Shown here: in pieces, positions 1-12,229 of the stretch | Position numbering within the stretch: position 1 is the stretch's first letter | Layout: every line of letters starts with the position of its first letter | Source: Thuidium tamariscinum | Lineage: Eukaryota > Streptophyta > Bryopsida > Hypnales > Thuidiaceae | Assembly (NCBI GenBank): GCA_947034885.2 | Contig: OX344749.2 | Span: 35,025,182 to 35,089,181, forward strand | DNA length: 64,000 bases | Direction: 5' to 3' | Translations under genes and position numbers: made by a program | The notes under the pieces: model-generated | The model's input: the letters and a program-made list of their open reading frames with translations, nothing else | Databases searched by the model: none | Told to the model about the DNA's origin: nothing

Positions 1-411
1 ACAATGGATGTACAGGACGTGCCTATTGTTCCTTGCAAGTTTGTTCGCAAGGGAAAATCCAGTAAGTAAGTGGAAACTTCTTTCATTCTTTATTATTTTT
101 CTTCATATTACATTTGCAAAGACTAATATAATGTCTTCAATTTTTGCAGAGGTTGTGGATTGATCTTAAGAGAGGTCATGGAACAAAATCAAAGGCTTGT
201 TGTTAGTCCAGAGAAGCCTTTCGAGCTACCACCTTATGCTGAGCAGATGGCAAGTGCCTTTGCAAATTTTGGTTGTTCCAAATCAAAACGACGCAAAGAC
301 ACTTACGCCCTCAATGTCTTACAGTTTATAGATGCTTCTGCATCTGAGGGACGGGAGTCCTCAGAGTCCTCTACAGGGTCAGATTCAATGACTGAGTCCA
401 CAACCACTTAG
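1..411 (+). CDS. 3' end of ParB/methyltransferase-like family gene (two last exons)
   Basis: Two exons are visible: 1-65 (open at the window edge) and 150-411 (stop TAG). The intron has GTAAGTGG at its donor and TTTTTGCAG at its acceptor and splits a codon in phase 2. The same phase is used at the homologous junction of the minus-strand gene at 50.3 kb. The predicted C-terminal 108 residues share with that gene the stretches SPEKPFEL, YAEQ, SAFANFG and YALNVLQFIDASAS, followed by a Ser/Glu/Thr-rich tail. This tail lies beyond the methyltransferase-like domain of the family and its role is unknown. No break is seen in this short part. The rest of the gene lies left of the window, so whether the copy is whole cannot be judged. 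Confidence 0.6.
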
Positions 412-959
412 ATTCTTGAGATTGACTAATCTCTTGAATCTTACTATTGTGTATTATTTGGATTGGATTTGAATTGGATTTGTGTGTTTTATGGCTACTT
501 CTGGAAGTCTCAAATTTCTCTTTCTATTTATTAGATTTTTGTTTTGAAAACATCTAAGGCAATGGCTCTTGCTAGTTCTCCCAAAACCTACACCAAAAAT
601 AATAAATAAATAAATTTTGAGGCAAGAAGGCAACACGTACAATTCCGTCAGATCTGACAAACCCTTACATATTGACCATCCAATTCTTTCTCTTCATTAT
701 ACATCTCAAAATCAATCTTCTTTCAACAACATCTAGATTGACTTATTTAGTGAATGAGTTGCATCAAATTAGAGTATTTCAAATTGATGCCTTTTGTGAT
801 TTCAAGGTTTGGGTATTTATGAGATGTCCTTTTCTGTTTTCATTTTGCCTTCACATTCCTTAATTTATCTCTATATAAAAAAGATTTAATATTCTAAATT
901 ACAGCTAATCGACAATATAACCCTAAGTGCTTTGGTTCTCACAATTAGATTTTATATCC
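412..959. other. AT-rich spacer, no feature recognised
   Basis: This is the downstream flank of the family gene. It contains only short chance ORFs. No hairpin, paired ends or tandem repeat was recognised. Confidence 0.4.
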
Positions 960-1236
960 CTACTCTTGTGTATACAATGTCCATGATCATAGGTGTATGC
1001 AAAGAGAAAATGAAGAAGAAAACAAAAAGTGACTTCTGTAGTCACATCTTTGAAATAGACATCATATCTTCTTCGTCGCCTAAACGTTGAAAGTCCACGA
1101 TCATAGGTACTAAACTCTAATTTCTGTCACCCTAAAATCCACGATCATAGGTAGTCAACTCAAATTTTTTTCAAAATAAATTTCCTGCTCACAAGCTCAC
1201 AGGTTCCTGCTCCCCCGCTCGCCTGCTAGCAACCCT
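960..1236. repeat. End of a dispersed element with CTAGCAACCC terminus
   Basis: The motif CCAYGATCATAGGT occurs at 981, 1095 and 1139, and the tract ends at CTAGCAACCC (1236). The reverse complement of the whole arrangement starts at 49516 (GGGTTGCTAG, then GTGAGCCTGTGAGC, then a CCTATGACCGTGG motif). The two are therefore opposite-strand copies of one repeat family. The other end of the element was not found. Confidence 0.45.
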
Positions 1237-1690
1237 ACATGTTGACACTTTAAGTCGACAAAATTCTTGGAGGAATGTTATAAGGCCTTAAGCACCTACA
1301 ATTATAGAATAATAAAGACATTGAAGCACATATCATGCATCTATCAATATAATTATGTCCATGCACAAAGTGTGTGGGAGCAAAGGTATTTACACAGGCA
1401 CTATTAAAAATATTTTTGAAGCAAAAAAAAGGGGTATGTTTTTGTAGTCTTTGTTCTAGTAAGAACATCCAAACAACCATCTTGTCATTTCAATACAAGT
1501 GTGCACGTATGTATGATGAGCCTCAATCTTCATATGAATAATTTTGTGACTTTTATAGGGCCTATAGAGACCTATAAATGTGACTTATATGACATCTTTG
1601 AGAACCTTTTTGAAAAAAAATTAAGTCTAATATATGATGTATTAGAGAGTTTTATCTATATTCTTGAGAGAAAGCATACACAACCATGTT
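1237..1690 (+). repeat. Dispersed direct repeat, copy A
   Basis: About 450 bp from TACATGTTGACACTT to GAGAGAAAGCAT matches 48348-48800 in the same orientation, with scattered substitutions and a small insertion. Copy A continues past GCAT, whereas copy B is interrupted there by a mobile element. ORFs in it are short and not conserved in frame, so it is called a repeat and not a gene. Confidence 0.65.
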
Positions 1691-2779
1691 TTTTTGTTGT
1701 TGGGCTTTGAATTCTAAATTGATTGTTTAAAAGTTGTTCATTTCTCATTTTATGTAATGATCCATTTTTTTCTAACATTAAACTATAGGTCATTCACATC
1801 TTAATTGAAACTCACTCAAATTTTTTTATTTGCTTAAGTTGAATGTGCAACTCAATATTCCTACTTTAAAATAATAAAATCTTTACAATAGAATATTTTA
1901 AAAGAAAATATGGATGGTTGAAGTATTACGTGTTTAAAGATGGAGATGAAATTACACTTAATGCAACACCTAGACTTGGCAAATGCTCAAAGGGTGTCAT
2001 CAATATTTTGTAATATTCTTCTATGTAGCTAACTAATTACCATTTGATTGAATTTCTATCTCCAATGCATCTTGGGATACTATATGTATTCAATTCCAGG
2101 GTTTAAGAGGTTTTTGTGTGATTGCAAGGTTGGATTCTTCTCATTATAGCATGTTGAAGGAATGTAGGCTAATATCTGTAGAGTTCTTTGAAATTCTTGG
2201 AATTGTAGTAGTTTTTCAACTCAAAAGTTGCCCTTATAGGATTTTTAGGAATTCTTCCATCTATCCTAAACCCTATAGTAAATTCTTTAAATGTGTGTAC
2301 CCTTTCTTTTAGGTACATAATAATGTGTTTTTAAACACATGTATATAAAATTATTAAATAGTACTCATTTCTTTGAAATTGAACTTATAGTTTTTAGATG
2401 TGTTGCTTTGTTTTTGCGTTGGCATTTGCAAGTGCTGTTGAATGCATTCTATAAGTTTTTGTTTTGGTAATTTTGGTTCATTTTTTTTAAATTTTGGACA
2501 AATATTTAGTGCCCAAATCCTAAGCCCTATGTGTGACTAAACCCTAAATCCTAAATAGGATTGCAATAGGGTTGTTGTTTGAACAAATTATTAAAGCCAA
2601 ACCCTACTTGTAAAATTTAACATAACATACTTTTAACTAAAATAGATTTTTATTTCAAATGAAAAATAGGGTACTTGAAATTACTATAATTTAGAAATTT
2701 AGGTAAACAAAGGCCTAAGTAAACTCTAAGAATTTATCTACATAGCCCTCACAAAATAAAAGGTTGACTGCACATTATC
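1691..2779. other. AT-rich spacer, no feature recognised
   Basis: It contains no ORF with coding character, no paired ends and no tandem array. There is a short run of CCCTA/CCTAA-like words near 2520-2600, too irregular to call telomeric. Confidence 0.35.
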
Positions 2780-3440
2780 CAGCAATACTTTAAGTAGTGC
2801 CCCCCGGGCCCCCACTCTACCTGAGTGACTAGTCAATGACCCCACTCAACCAAGACCTATGTTGAATTCCTTAGGTGATAGGAAATGGGTTAATAAGCTT
2901 TGTTCTAATTTTTTTTTCTTAACCACCGATAGGGATAATTTATATTGTGAAAGGAGGCAATACTCTAATAATTCAAAGTTTTAGTACCAAGACTTAAAAG
3001 TATTTATGAAGCAGTAGAGGAGCTTGCCAAGTGTACATATTAGGTGCATTGTATCTAGCAAATGTCACAACATCCATGCCCATAGTTTATCAAAATTTAA
3101 TTACCAAGTGAACTAACTTTTGTTTCTTGAATATAAATGAAACAAATTTACCTCTTTTCAAAGAAGGGCAAAATATGCATAACATTCAGTAGCCTATAGA
3201 AGGACTGCCTTTCCCTTTGTGAAGTCCCCATCACCTAATTTCATTTGACATTTATTGAAGTTTGCAACTTTAGTTACTGAATGGTGTGGAATATTCCACA
3301 CCATTTCATCCGCTGGGAGGCAGTGTAATAGGCTGCTACTGAATGTTATGTGGGGCCGGGGTGAGCTTGCTTGTCCCCTAGAGAAAATACTAAATTTAAA
3401 AAAAATTTGCACACGATAAAATTTGCAAATTTTGAATTCA
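2780..3440 (+). repeat. Duplicated block, copy A (cf. 38.7-40.25 kb)
   Basis: Successive tracts (TTAGGTGATAGGA, ACTCTAAT..CAAAGTTT, GGAGCTYGCCAAGTRTACA..GGTGCATTGTATCT, TTTTCAAAGA.GGGCAAAATA, CCCCTAG.GAAAA, GCAAATTTTGAATTCAT) recur in the same order at 38723-40235. In the second copy the series is split by a LINE fragment that is absent here. Confidence 0.5.
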
Positions 3441-3600
3441 TGGTTTCAATTAAAAGTATATTTATTCTTCAATTGACACAGAAATATTACCTAGATGGCA
3501 TACTCTAGGCATATCATCTGGATTGGATATTAGATAAACAAATTGATATTATTCTATATAATTATCTAGACCTGATATCGACAGGGAGATTTTTTGCTTT
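3441..3600 (+). repeat. Dispersed repeat shared with 22.83-22.95 kb
   Basis: TTCTTCAATTGACACAGA, CATATCATCTGGA and TCTAGACCTGATATC follow one another here, and in slightly changed form at about 22847-22945. The function is unknown. Confidence 0.4.
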
Positions 3601-5348
3601 ATTACATTATCAATGTAGTAAAATCATGGAAAACACTACTATCGAAAGTGTTAGCATGTGGAGATTTAGAATTGCTATGTAGAATTTTAATCAGTTTGTT
3701 ATATAACATGGTAAACTGTACATTTTTACTACTAATTCACACATACAATATGGAAAATTATTTCCCCACATTATCAATGTAGTAAAACCATGGAAAACAC
3801 CACATTGATATTTTCAAACATAATATTTGTCCACAACTTTTGAATGGAAATTCAAGATCACAAAATTGTTTCTTGAGGTGAAAGTTAGCTTGATTTGACA
3901 ACTTTTCTTAGTTTAAAGTTTTTGAAAAAAAGTCATTCTACTATGCCAAAATGTCCACCAAAGTTTGCTAAGTATGGGGTCAAATATAGGGTGGCGGAAA
4001 TAGATTGAAGATGGAATTAGGTTGGTCTACCTTAGTCACTATGCAAAAAGTTCTAAAGTACACTGGAAGTTTCCCTAGCTTTCTTTTATCAAAAAACAGT
4101 TTTGTTAGGTCAGTGAGACTTGTTATGGCATCCGTAGAAACTCCATGAGAGTTGGGACCTCACCTATGCCTGTCCCAAAAACAAAACCCAAAAGTAAAGT
4201 TAGTGAGGTTACACTAGGTGTCTTTAGCACGAGCCGCATGGTAATGCAAGGAAAAATATTGGACAACAATTACTGTACCACTGCCTTCGAGTAACACTCA
4301 AAAGATCCAAATATTATCCAAACATCAGTCATTCAACCACCTGAGTAGTATTGGATTGGGATGAAGCCATGATGCTAGCACAGTAACACAAGAAGAGCCC
4401 ACAGCACAAACAAGGTCGAATATTTCCAAGCCTCAATTGATGAAAAGAATCCAAAGCAACAACAAGGTCGAATAACTCCAAGACTCAGTTCACAAAGTCC
4501 TCAGTAAGGTAGGGCTGTAAAAGTGACCCTTTATCAGCTGATTTGTATTTTGGGGAAGCTAAACTCTTCAAAACAATTATTAGTAAGTTTTTGTGGTAAG
4601 AAAAATGGAATTGGCATCTAACCCAAGTCATTTCATATTTTTTGGACCTTCGTGGAATTAGTTATGAATTTTTGAAGTTGAAAACACAGTGGTTTCTAAA
4701 AGCAACCCCCTCTTGAAATTTACACTTTTGGTACATGTTGGAGGCAAAATCTACCAAATCGCTTTTAGAGACATGGTTGCAATTACAGACCCCTACCTTA
4801 TTGTACGTGTAGGTCAGTTTCAGCATGAACCTGTCAAAATATTTGAATTTTAGCAATTTGACAATTTGGCATATAAATTAAAATTTGTAAATTTTTGGTA
4901 GTCTACAAGGATACTCCTAATTTTGGATTGATTCTATCTATTCATGCGTCAATGTGTTCCATTTTCTAATTTTTCTCAAGAACAATTTTTTCAAATTTGA
5001 GAAGTAGTTGTAAATAATTTTCTAAATTTCAGCATCTTCCAAATTTTCCCGAGTTATTTACAAAACTGACCTACATATACAATATGTTTACAAATCTAAT
5101 TTACAATTCTTTTACCCCACTAGTTATCAGTATCCCACCTAATATTCTTCAGAAAAGTGTCAGCAAAGAACTCCTGGTCATGGATTTCCTACTTTGCTCA
5201 TAGCCGGTACTAAATTTTGAGACGCCAGATTACAACATTGGTAACAAAAATAATTTTGCCAACATATGGCAGAGCCTGTTGTCTCATGATACCCTGGGGC
5301 GTGGGTATCAATAACCTTCTGTACAGTACATAGACTGTGCAGCCTAGT
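3601..5348. other. Spacer with minor repeats
   Basis: A word of about 33 bp (ACATTATCAATGTAGTAAAA then CATGGAAAACAC) occurs twice, near 3602 and 3770. Otherwise no paired ends or coding exon was recognised. 3830-3960 resembles degraded tracts near 14.9 and 32.8 kb. Confidence 0.3.
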
Positions 5349-7465
5349 TAAATGATCCTCAAATAATTGCTCAGTCCCTCCAGCTCATGTGTTAGCTAGG
5401 AGAATCCATATTCAGATCTCTGTATAGTGGAAACACCCAAAACCGTGCAAATAAGGAATTCAGCATAGTTGGAGGCAGTGTTTTCTAAAAATGACATTTT
5501 TCTAGTATTAGCGAGTGAAAATCATGAATATTCAAAAAAAAAAAAGATTTTTCTGATATAGTATGTAATTTCTACAAATTTTCAAAGTGTTGACTCCCTA
5601 GACCTGTGAAACCGTCCAGTAGGTGCCCCAAAAACTGAACCCTGTGAAAATCAGCATTTAGCCAACGAGATTCTCCCATGTGTCCTTCAACTGTGTCAGC
5701 AAATTGTAATTACACATCTGGCGAACACATTAAAGAAAGTCTACTTACAGAATTGGGTGAATCTATGGTCCATCCCAAGGAACATGCACGGGAATGGATG
5801 TTTTGACCTTGTTAGCCAGGAGAAGAGTAATTTGGGTCCATTCAGTTGATATCAACTAACTAATCCAATCAACATCCTCAGTGATCAACCCATTAAGTTA
5901 GAGGATCAGGCATTCAGCCATGTTGAATACCTCAGCCAACCCCATTGGGGTCCCCAAAACAATTTCATCCATTATTTCATCAAACTAAGCATGTCTGGGC
6001 ATTAGAGTTCGCATATACACACTTTATATTGTGTAAAATGAAAAAACTATCAAAATTAACCCCTATTGGATCAAACTGTGTTTTTAGGCAACATAGCGAT
6101 TTTGGGCAGCTCATTGCAAATGGAGTTTTTGTTTTTTTTCTTTGAAAATTTTACACAACATGTGCCCAAGGAGTAGCTTTAAGGTACAACAATTTTCATA
6201 ACTTTTGACTACATGATTAAAAAGTTATGACATGATATGTTGTTTCCACTACTCGGTGGGTATCCTGGGCAGAAAAAAAAACTTATTTAAAATTTACGTT
6301 TTTGAAAAATTAAAATTTGGAATTACTTTCTTTGATTTTTATCTAAGTGGAAAGCCTTGAATCATTTCATATTGATTAATGAGTCAAAAGTTATGAGGAT
6401 TTTTAGTTTGAGGTAGTTTCGGCTAGTTATAGAATCTCTACACTACAAAAAAGTTTGAATTTTTTTTTTAATTCAATTTTTAATATTTTGAAAAAAAACA
6501 AAAACGTTGGGTGTATATTGTTTAACTCAACATTACAACCATTGGGATTGTCTTCTTTTAACTCTAGAAATAAATTGTTAATAATTTAGTATTTTGGCTC
6601 ATTTTCTACTTCTTTCTACTTACTATTTTTTTCCTATATGTTGTACAATTCCAAATGATCTGAAAATTTTCAAGCATGTAGCCAACTTCAATTGAAAAAT
6701 GAATCCAAAAAGTTACAATCATTTGGGACATTCTTCCACACAAATATGGTCTTCTGAAGTGCAGCTTTCTGGATTTCCGTAGTAGTAAAAAAATGATTTT
6801 TGTCACTTCAAACACTAATATCTTGCAATCTACACAGTGGAAATTCCTGAATTTTTTTCACATATTTTAAAACTTGTGTTCTAAAGATCCTATGGTTACT
6901 TTTGTTAAAAAATGTTTTTTTCTTAAAATTTGGTAGTTGTTTAAAAAATGACAGTTTTGAAGTGATTTGGGTGAAAACATAGTCAAAAACCTTTAGGGGT
7001 TTAGTTGTAATGAATGGTCAAGTATTTGATGAAACTAAACTATAACAAGACAATTAGTCTTGCTCGTTATATCCATTGTCCAATGGTCTATCATTATGAG
7101 TTTTTTAGAAAAAATATCCTTTCTGTATTGATTTGTCACTATTTATTCATTGAGCAAACAAGGATAATTAATAGGACAAAAATAAAATTCCAAATAGTAA
7201 CAAGGACTATATCACTGTGTATGGATAAGAAAAAGAGTGAAAACAAATGGATAAAGACTAAGGACAACTAGGAACCTGTTGAGATAAACATAGAACTATG
7301 TCTATATTTAGGTTTAACTCTTTACATACATACATACATATACTATGGCAAAATACTACTTAGCCTACTAATGTAAGGGATATAAGAATCCCACTATTTT
7401 AGCCATTGTGTTTATCACTTCCTCAAGATATAGTTCTAATCACCTTTCTTGTAACTACTATTTAA
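5349..7465 (+). repeat. Segmental duplication, copy A
   Basis: Sequence from TCAAATAATTGCTCAGTCCC to the CTACTATTTAA tract matches 59261-63821 in the same orientation. Copy A carries a TTAA-flanked element (6060-6999) missing from copy B, plus about 385 bp (5427-5811) absent from B. It lacks the copia element: the target GATAT at 5848-5852 is uninterrupted. It also lacks the element that begins at 63822. It opens with a remnant of the minus-strand exon seen at 59.1-59.3 kb. Confidence 0.8.
6060..6999 (+). mobile_element. TTAA-family non-autonomous DNA element
   Basis: It starts CCCCTATTGG after TTAA (6056-6059) and ends CCTTTAGGGG before TTTA (7000-7003). The empty site at 63349-63352 in the sister duplication reads ...CAAAATTAAGTTGTAATG, which fixes both ends and the 4-bp duplication. 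The body (940 bp) holds no long ORF and is homologous to 34230-35175 and, inverted, to 10441-11363. The superfamily is not established. Confidence 0.8.
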
Positions 7466-8575
7466 AATAAGAATCTAAAAAGAAAAAAAAAAGAGGAAGA
7501 GGTCACTCCTATCCGAGGTTGACCCATACCCATAGTTGCCCATCTTTGTTAGATCCACATGTGCCCCAAAATGTAACAAATGGATGCCACATGGTATGCA
7601 AGTGGCGTTATTTATTGTGTGGTAATTTTTTTGAAAGTCAAAGGTAAATTTGACTTTTGGAGACGTCGGGGGGGATCTACTAGATGTTTCATGACGTCTT
7701 GATGTTGTGATATCATGTTGTTTGACAAAACAACCCCGCTTTAAAGGATTAGTCTTATACAGTAGTGATTAACAGAGAACAATCTTAGAAGCAAAACTTT
7801 TGGCTAGACATTAAATCCTATCATGGAAAGGGGCCATGAAGATAAATTTTTGGTTCTTTGGGTAAAAGTGAAAAAAAAGACCCCTACATTAGAGAAAATT
7901 TCAGCCCAAATGTGGGCCTAATGGATGAATGAGAATGTGCATTTACAAGTCATTGCAAGAAACACCGGTCCTATTTGTTGTTACAATCAAAACGACTTTC
8001 TTCTTTTGTAGTATAACTTTTGAATCCAAAAAGTTTTGACCTTGAAATGTTTATTGGATATAACTAACTTCAGGCTAAAGGGTTCTATGTTTTTTCCAAA
8101 TTCTAGAAAATCCTTTTTGTATTTAAGAATTAATTCTTTCCTCTTGTCACAAATTGGATGAATAAGGATTTACTATGTTCATAGTAATAAAAAAGAATGC
8201 TTTTGAGTTGATATTTTGGTGGTGTATTTGTCCACTTAGTAGACTTATTAGTATGGTTAAAAATCTAATTTTTAGTTATTTTTGGATGATATACATGCTA
8301 CATAATATAGCTCAGTGGCATGTACATTTACAAATTCTAAAAATACTTTGACTCTAATTTTTTTTGGGTGAAAGTGACCACAAGGAGCTTTGGAAAAATA
8401 GACATAATTAAAAATAAGTAAATAAGTCATTTTTTATTTTTTATGAATAAAAATTAGATCCCTATATTTTTTGAAGGAAATTATAGTCATGTCCTCCTAA
8501 GTATTGTTGCATGAATGTAATAGTACATAGTATTCCTACATCCAACTTTAATCCTACACTCGTCCACTTGTCAAA
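7466..8575. repeat. Spacer with truncated GGGTGATTGC-family end near 7948
   Basis: AGTCATTGCAAGAAACACC at about 7948, and roughly the next 210 bp, match the inverted right end of the element at 15251-15981. The partner end was not found, so this copy is truncated. The remainder is AT-rich without recognised features. Confidence 0.45.
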
Positions 8576-9028
8576 CACTACAAAAAATCTTTGTCCTAAA
8601 TGACTGTGCAAAGTGACTAAAACATGACTGGATGTACGGAACAACTAAAGAATGATTGCAAATTTTGTAATTGCACCAAGGCCGCACTATATGAGTATTT
8701 AAGTCATTTTTCATTCATTTTGAATGACTTGCGGATGAAGTAGTGATGAAGTGTGACAATCACTCCAATTATTCATTCAAGATGATATTGACAATACTAG
8801 AGGGGAGTGAAGGGCATCTAATATGGATGTTGAAGTCATTAACAGTGACTGCACAAGACTATTACGTGACTCTAAAATGACTTAAATGTTTTTTTTAAGC
8901 CAAATCAAGATTTTTGTAGAAAAAATGGATAGGATAATTTGCTGATGTGGACTTTAGTCATTTTTATATGACTATAATGTGATTGTACCTGTACATCACT
9001 ATTGTGTGACTCCAAAATGACTTAAATG

Positions 9029-10203
9029 CTCGGGGAGATCACTCCTTGTAATTTTAAGCATATACCTGAGTTAAGAGGGTATTTAATATAGGGCTATTCA
9101 CCTTCATTTTAGTAATTAAAATGATCGTATTTTTACATATAAATTCAATCATTTGGTTTTTATAGTTAGGCTATCTTATGTACAACATTTATATGTCTAA
9201 TTTTTTCATATCCATTTACAACACACTATAAAAGTAGTCTTTTACATATACACTATCTCTTTAATATATGCATTACTTGTATTGTAGTACAATTTCAAAT
9301 GAAATTTCAATAGTTTTAAATATTCTAAATTCTATGCCATGTATTCTAAACAACCTAATATGGTGAATAATAAACATCATAGAAACATTAAATATAGTTA
9401 TGATATTAAAACTGAGAAAAACACCAATACTAGCAATATAACATGAACATGAGAAATTGACACTCTAAAAATATTGTAAATTAACCCAAGAATATGACCT
9501 CTATTGTAATATAGAGACTATATGTTTTATTTTTATATATGCATTTACAATGGTTTTGAATTTAGAATCAAAAAATAAAAGAGAGTTTATTAAACACTAA
9601 TAAAAAGCAGATGATTCTAAACATTTACAAGTATATGTTTAAGTAGTTGAGGCAAATCTAGAGTTTGTAGCGTCAAAGTATAGAAAAGATTCCATGCAAA
9701 TGTTACACACTCCACCAATTTCTTAATGGGTACTTTGTGTGAACACAATTTCCATAATACAACCTCATTGTAAATTTACAGCTCAATTTTTTTATCTTGG
9801 AACAATAGATTCTTACATGTTATTATATAATTGGTATACTTAAAGAAAGATTTGTATGTATAGGCTAGAATTATTTGATGATAACAACAAATCTCCTAAA
9901 AAACATCCTTAGATTTACTAAATTGTGTAAGTTTTATCATTCAATTAAAAAAGTTTGTTTACATCTATACTCATTGTACTACAAACTTTTTATATGAACA
10001 CTATTTGTAAAGGCTAATTTATTAATAAAAATTCCTACTAAATGATGTTTATACATAGCCTAATTTATATATAATAGGATATGTGACATTTCAAGAACCC
10101 TATAGAAGTTCTATATATATATAAAATTTATCCCCTTTGAATTAAATAGACCCTATCTTTTAACTCACGTAGTTTTCTAAAAATCGCAAGTAATCTCCCC
10201 GGG
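9029..10203. mobile_element. DNA element with 8-bp target duplication (hAT-like)
   Basis: The ends CTCGGGGAGATCAC and GTAATCTCCCCGGG are imperfect inverted repeats. The 8-mer CTTAAATG flanks both sides (9021-9028, 10204-10211). An 8-bp duplication fits hAT or similar superfamilies. The 1175-bp interior is AT-rich without a transposase ORF, so it is non-autonomous. Confidence 0.6.
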
Positions 10204-10440
10204 CTTAAATGTTTTTTTAAGCCAAATCAAGATTTTTTGTAGAAAAAATGGATAGGACAATTTGTTGACGTGGACTTTAGTCATTTTTATATGACTACAA
10301 TGCCACTGTCTATGACTATTGTGTGACTCCCTAGGTGACTCCAAAATGACTTCAATGCCCCTTCTAAAGCCAAATCAATCTTTTTGTAAAAAAATGGAAA
10401 GGCTAATTTGTTAACATGGACTATGATGACCCTAGGATAA

Positions 10441-11363
10441 CCCCTAAAGGTCAGAGACTATGTCTTCACCAAAAACACACCAAAACTGCCATTTCTACTT
10501 CAAGCACCAAATTTTTGAAAAAAAATATTTTTAGACACATGTAACCATAAGATCTTATAGTACACTTGTGTGAAAAGATGTGGAAAAAATTTCATAATTT
10601 TTCACCGCATAGATTGCAAGATATTAGCATTTGAATTGACAAAAACCCTTTTTTTGTCCCTGCAAAAAAGTGGGCAGCTGCACTTCACAAGGTCACATTT
10701 CTATGAAAAAATGTCCAAAATGGTAGTGCTTCTTTGGATTCATTCTTCACGGCAAGTTGGATATATGCTAAAAAAGTTTGCATCATTTGGAATTGTACAA
10801 CATATAGGAAAAAATTAATAAGTAGAAAGAAGTAGAGAGTGATTCAAAATACTAAATTGTTAAAATTTTATTTATAGAATAAAAAAATGTCAATCCCAAT
10901 GGTTGCAGTGTTGTGACAAACAATCAACATCCAAAGTTTTAATTTTTTTTGAAAAATATTTAAAATTGAGGAAAATAAAGGCTTTCAAGGTTTATTTTAG
11001 AGTAGAGAATCTATAACTGCCCGCAAACTAAATCTCTTTATAACTTTCATCTCATAAATCAAAATCGAGTGATTCAAAGCTTTTTGCATATATGTACATC
11101 TAGAAAACCAATTTCAAATTTTTAATTTTGAAAAAAAAGTTTTTATAAGAAATTTTTGGGCTGTGCGCCGACCAATGAAAACTACATATTATGCAATAAC
11201 TTTTTGACCATGTGGTCAAAAGTTATGAAAATTGTCAAGCCTTAAAGCTACTCCTTAGGCATATGTTGTGTAAAAATTTCAATGAAAAAAATAAAAACTC
11301 CATGTGTAGTGAGCTGCCCAAAATCGCTATGTTGCTAAGAAACGCAATTTGGTCCTTTAGGGG
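10441..11363 (-). mobile_element. TTAA-family element, inverted, flanked by ATAA
   Basis: It starts CCCCTAAAGG and ends CCTTTAGGGG, with ATAA on both sides (10437-10440, 11364-11367). The interior is the reverse complement of 6060-6999 and 34230-35175. The ATAA duplication shows that target choice in this family is not strictly TTAA. Confidence 0.75.
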
Positions 11364-11430
11364 ATAACTATGATGCAATTACGTATGACTACTACATGAC
11401 TCAAAAATGACTTAAGTATTCCAAAAAAGT

Positions 11431-12229
11431 GTTTAATGCTAAAATGCTCTAAAAAAATGCACTATGTTTCATGCAAAGGCCCTTTAGAATCTTTCAACAC
11501 TCATGCTCTAGTATCCTTCTTAAGCTAATAAGTTCTTATTGGGTACGCAACTCTTGTAGTATATGGCCCTAATTACAATCACTTATAAACAAATGCACTT
11601 TAGTCCAATTTCAAGGGATATAATTTGTTTAAATATAGAAATTTTTTGTATCCTTTTTAACAAGAAATTCAAAAATGTAATTACATATATGAAATTAATA
11701 TTCTTTAAGGACTATTAAAGTATTTAAAAACCTCTTATATGAATTTTTCTAATACATGTATCATAGAACAAGGTATCCAATATTAAATTTTAAAAAAAAA
11801 TTTAATATTAACTAGATGGGATTTCATGTAGTTGAATTTTTAAAGTTATTCATAGGTGTTTCAATTCTTCATATACATTGTGAATTTTTTTTAATATGTA
11901 CACTTTCCAAAATTTTCTACATATAATTATTTATAATTTGATCTTTTTTAACTTCTTGTTCTTCTTAAATTCAATATAATTTTATAAAAGCAATTGTTTT
12001 AACACCAATGACCTTTGTACACACACATCTCTCTCTCTAATTTTAAATTTGTGGATAGTTTTTTACAATCCTCAAAATGATCACAATTTTAATCATCTGC
12101 ATTTCTTCATACTCTTAAGCTATGTTCAACATGTTAAAATTCAAACTTGGCATGTGGAGCCGTGACTCGACCAACCTTTTGTGTCAAGTGAAAACACAAA
12201 GATCTGCTAGTTTAGAAATTGCTAGTAAG
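11431..12229. other. AT-rich spacer
   Basis: Long A and T runs and a short CT microsatellite (about 12027-12037) are present. No paired ends or exon was recognised. Confidence 0.35.

Larger units (their letters stand above)
8576..11430 (+). mobile_element. TGACT-rich CACTA-like element, with two nested insertions
   Basis: It begins CACTACAAAAAATCTTTGTC, the terminal form typical of CACTA (EnSpm) elements. The mirror end occurs at 20690-20709. The interior is built of loosely repeated words around TGACT and AATGACTT. It is interrupted by 9029-10203 and 10441-11363, after which the same kind of interior resumes to about 11430. The right end was not found, so that limit is approximate. Confidence 0.5.

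Noticed and set aside
2515-2600. Telomere-like CCCTAA words
   Set aside because: The words are few and irregular and do not form an array.
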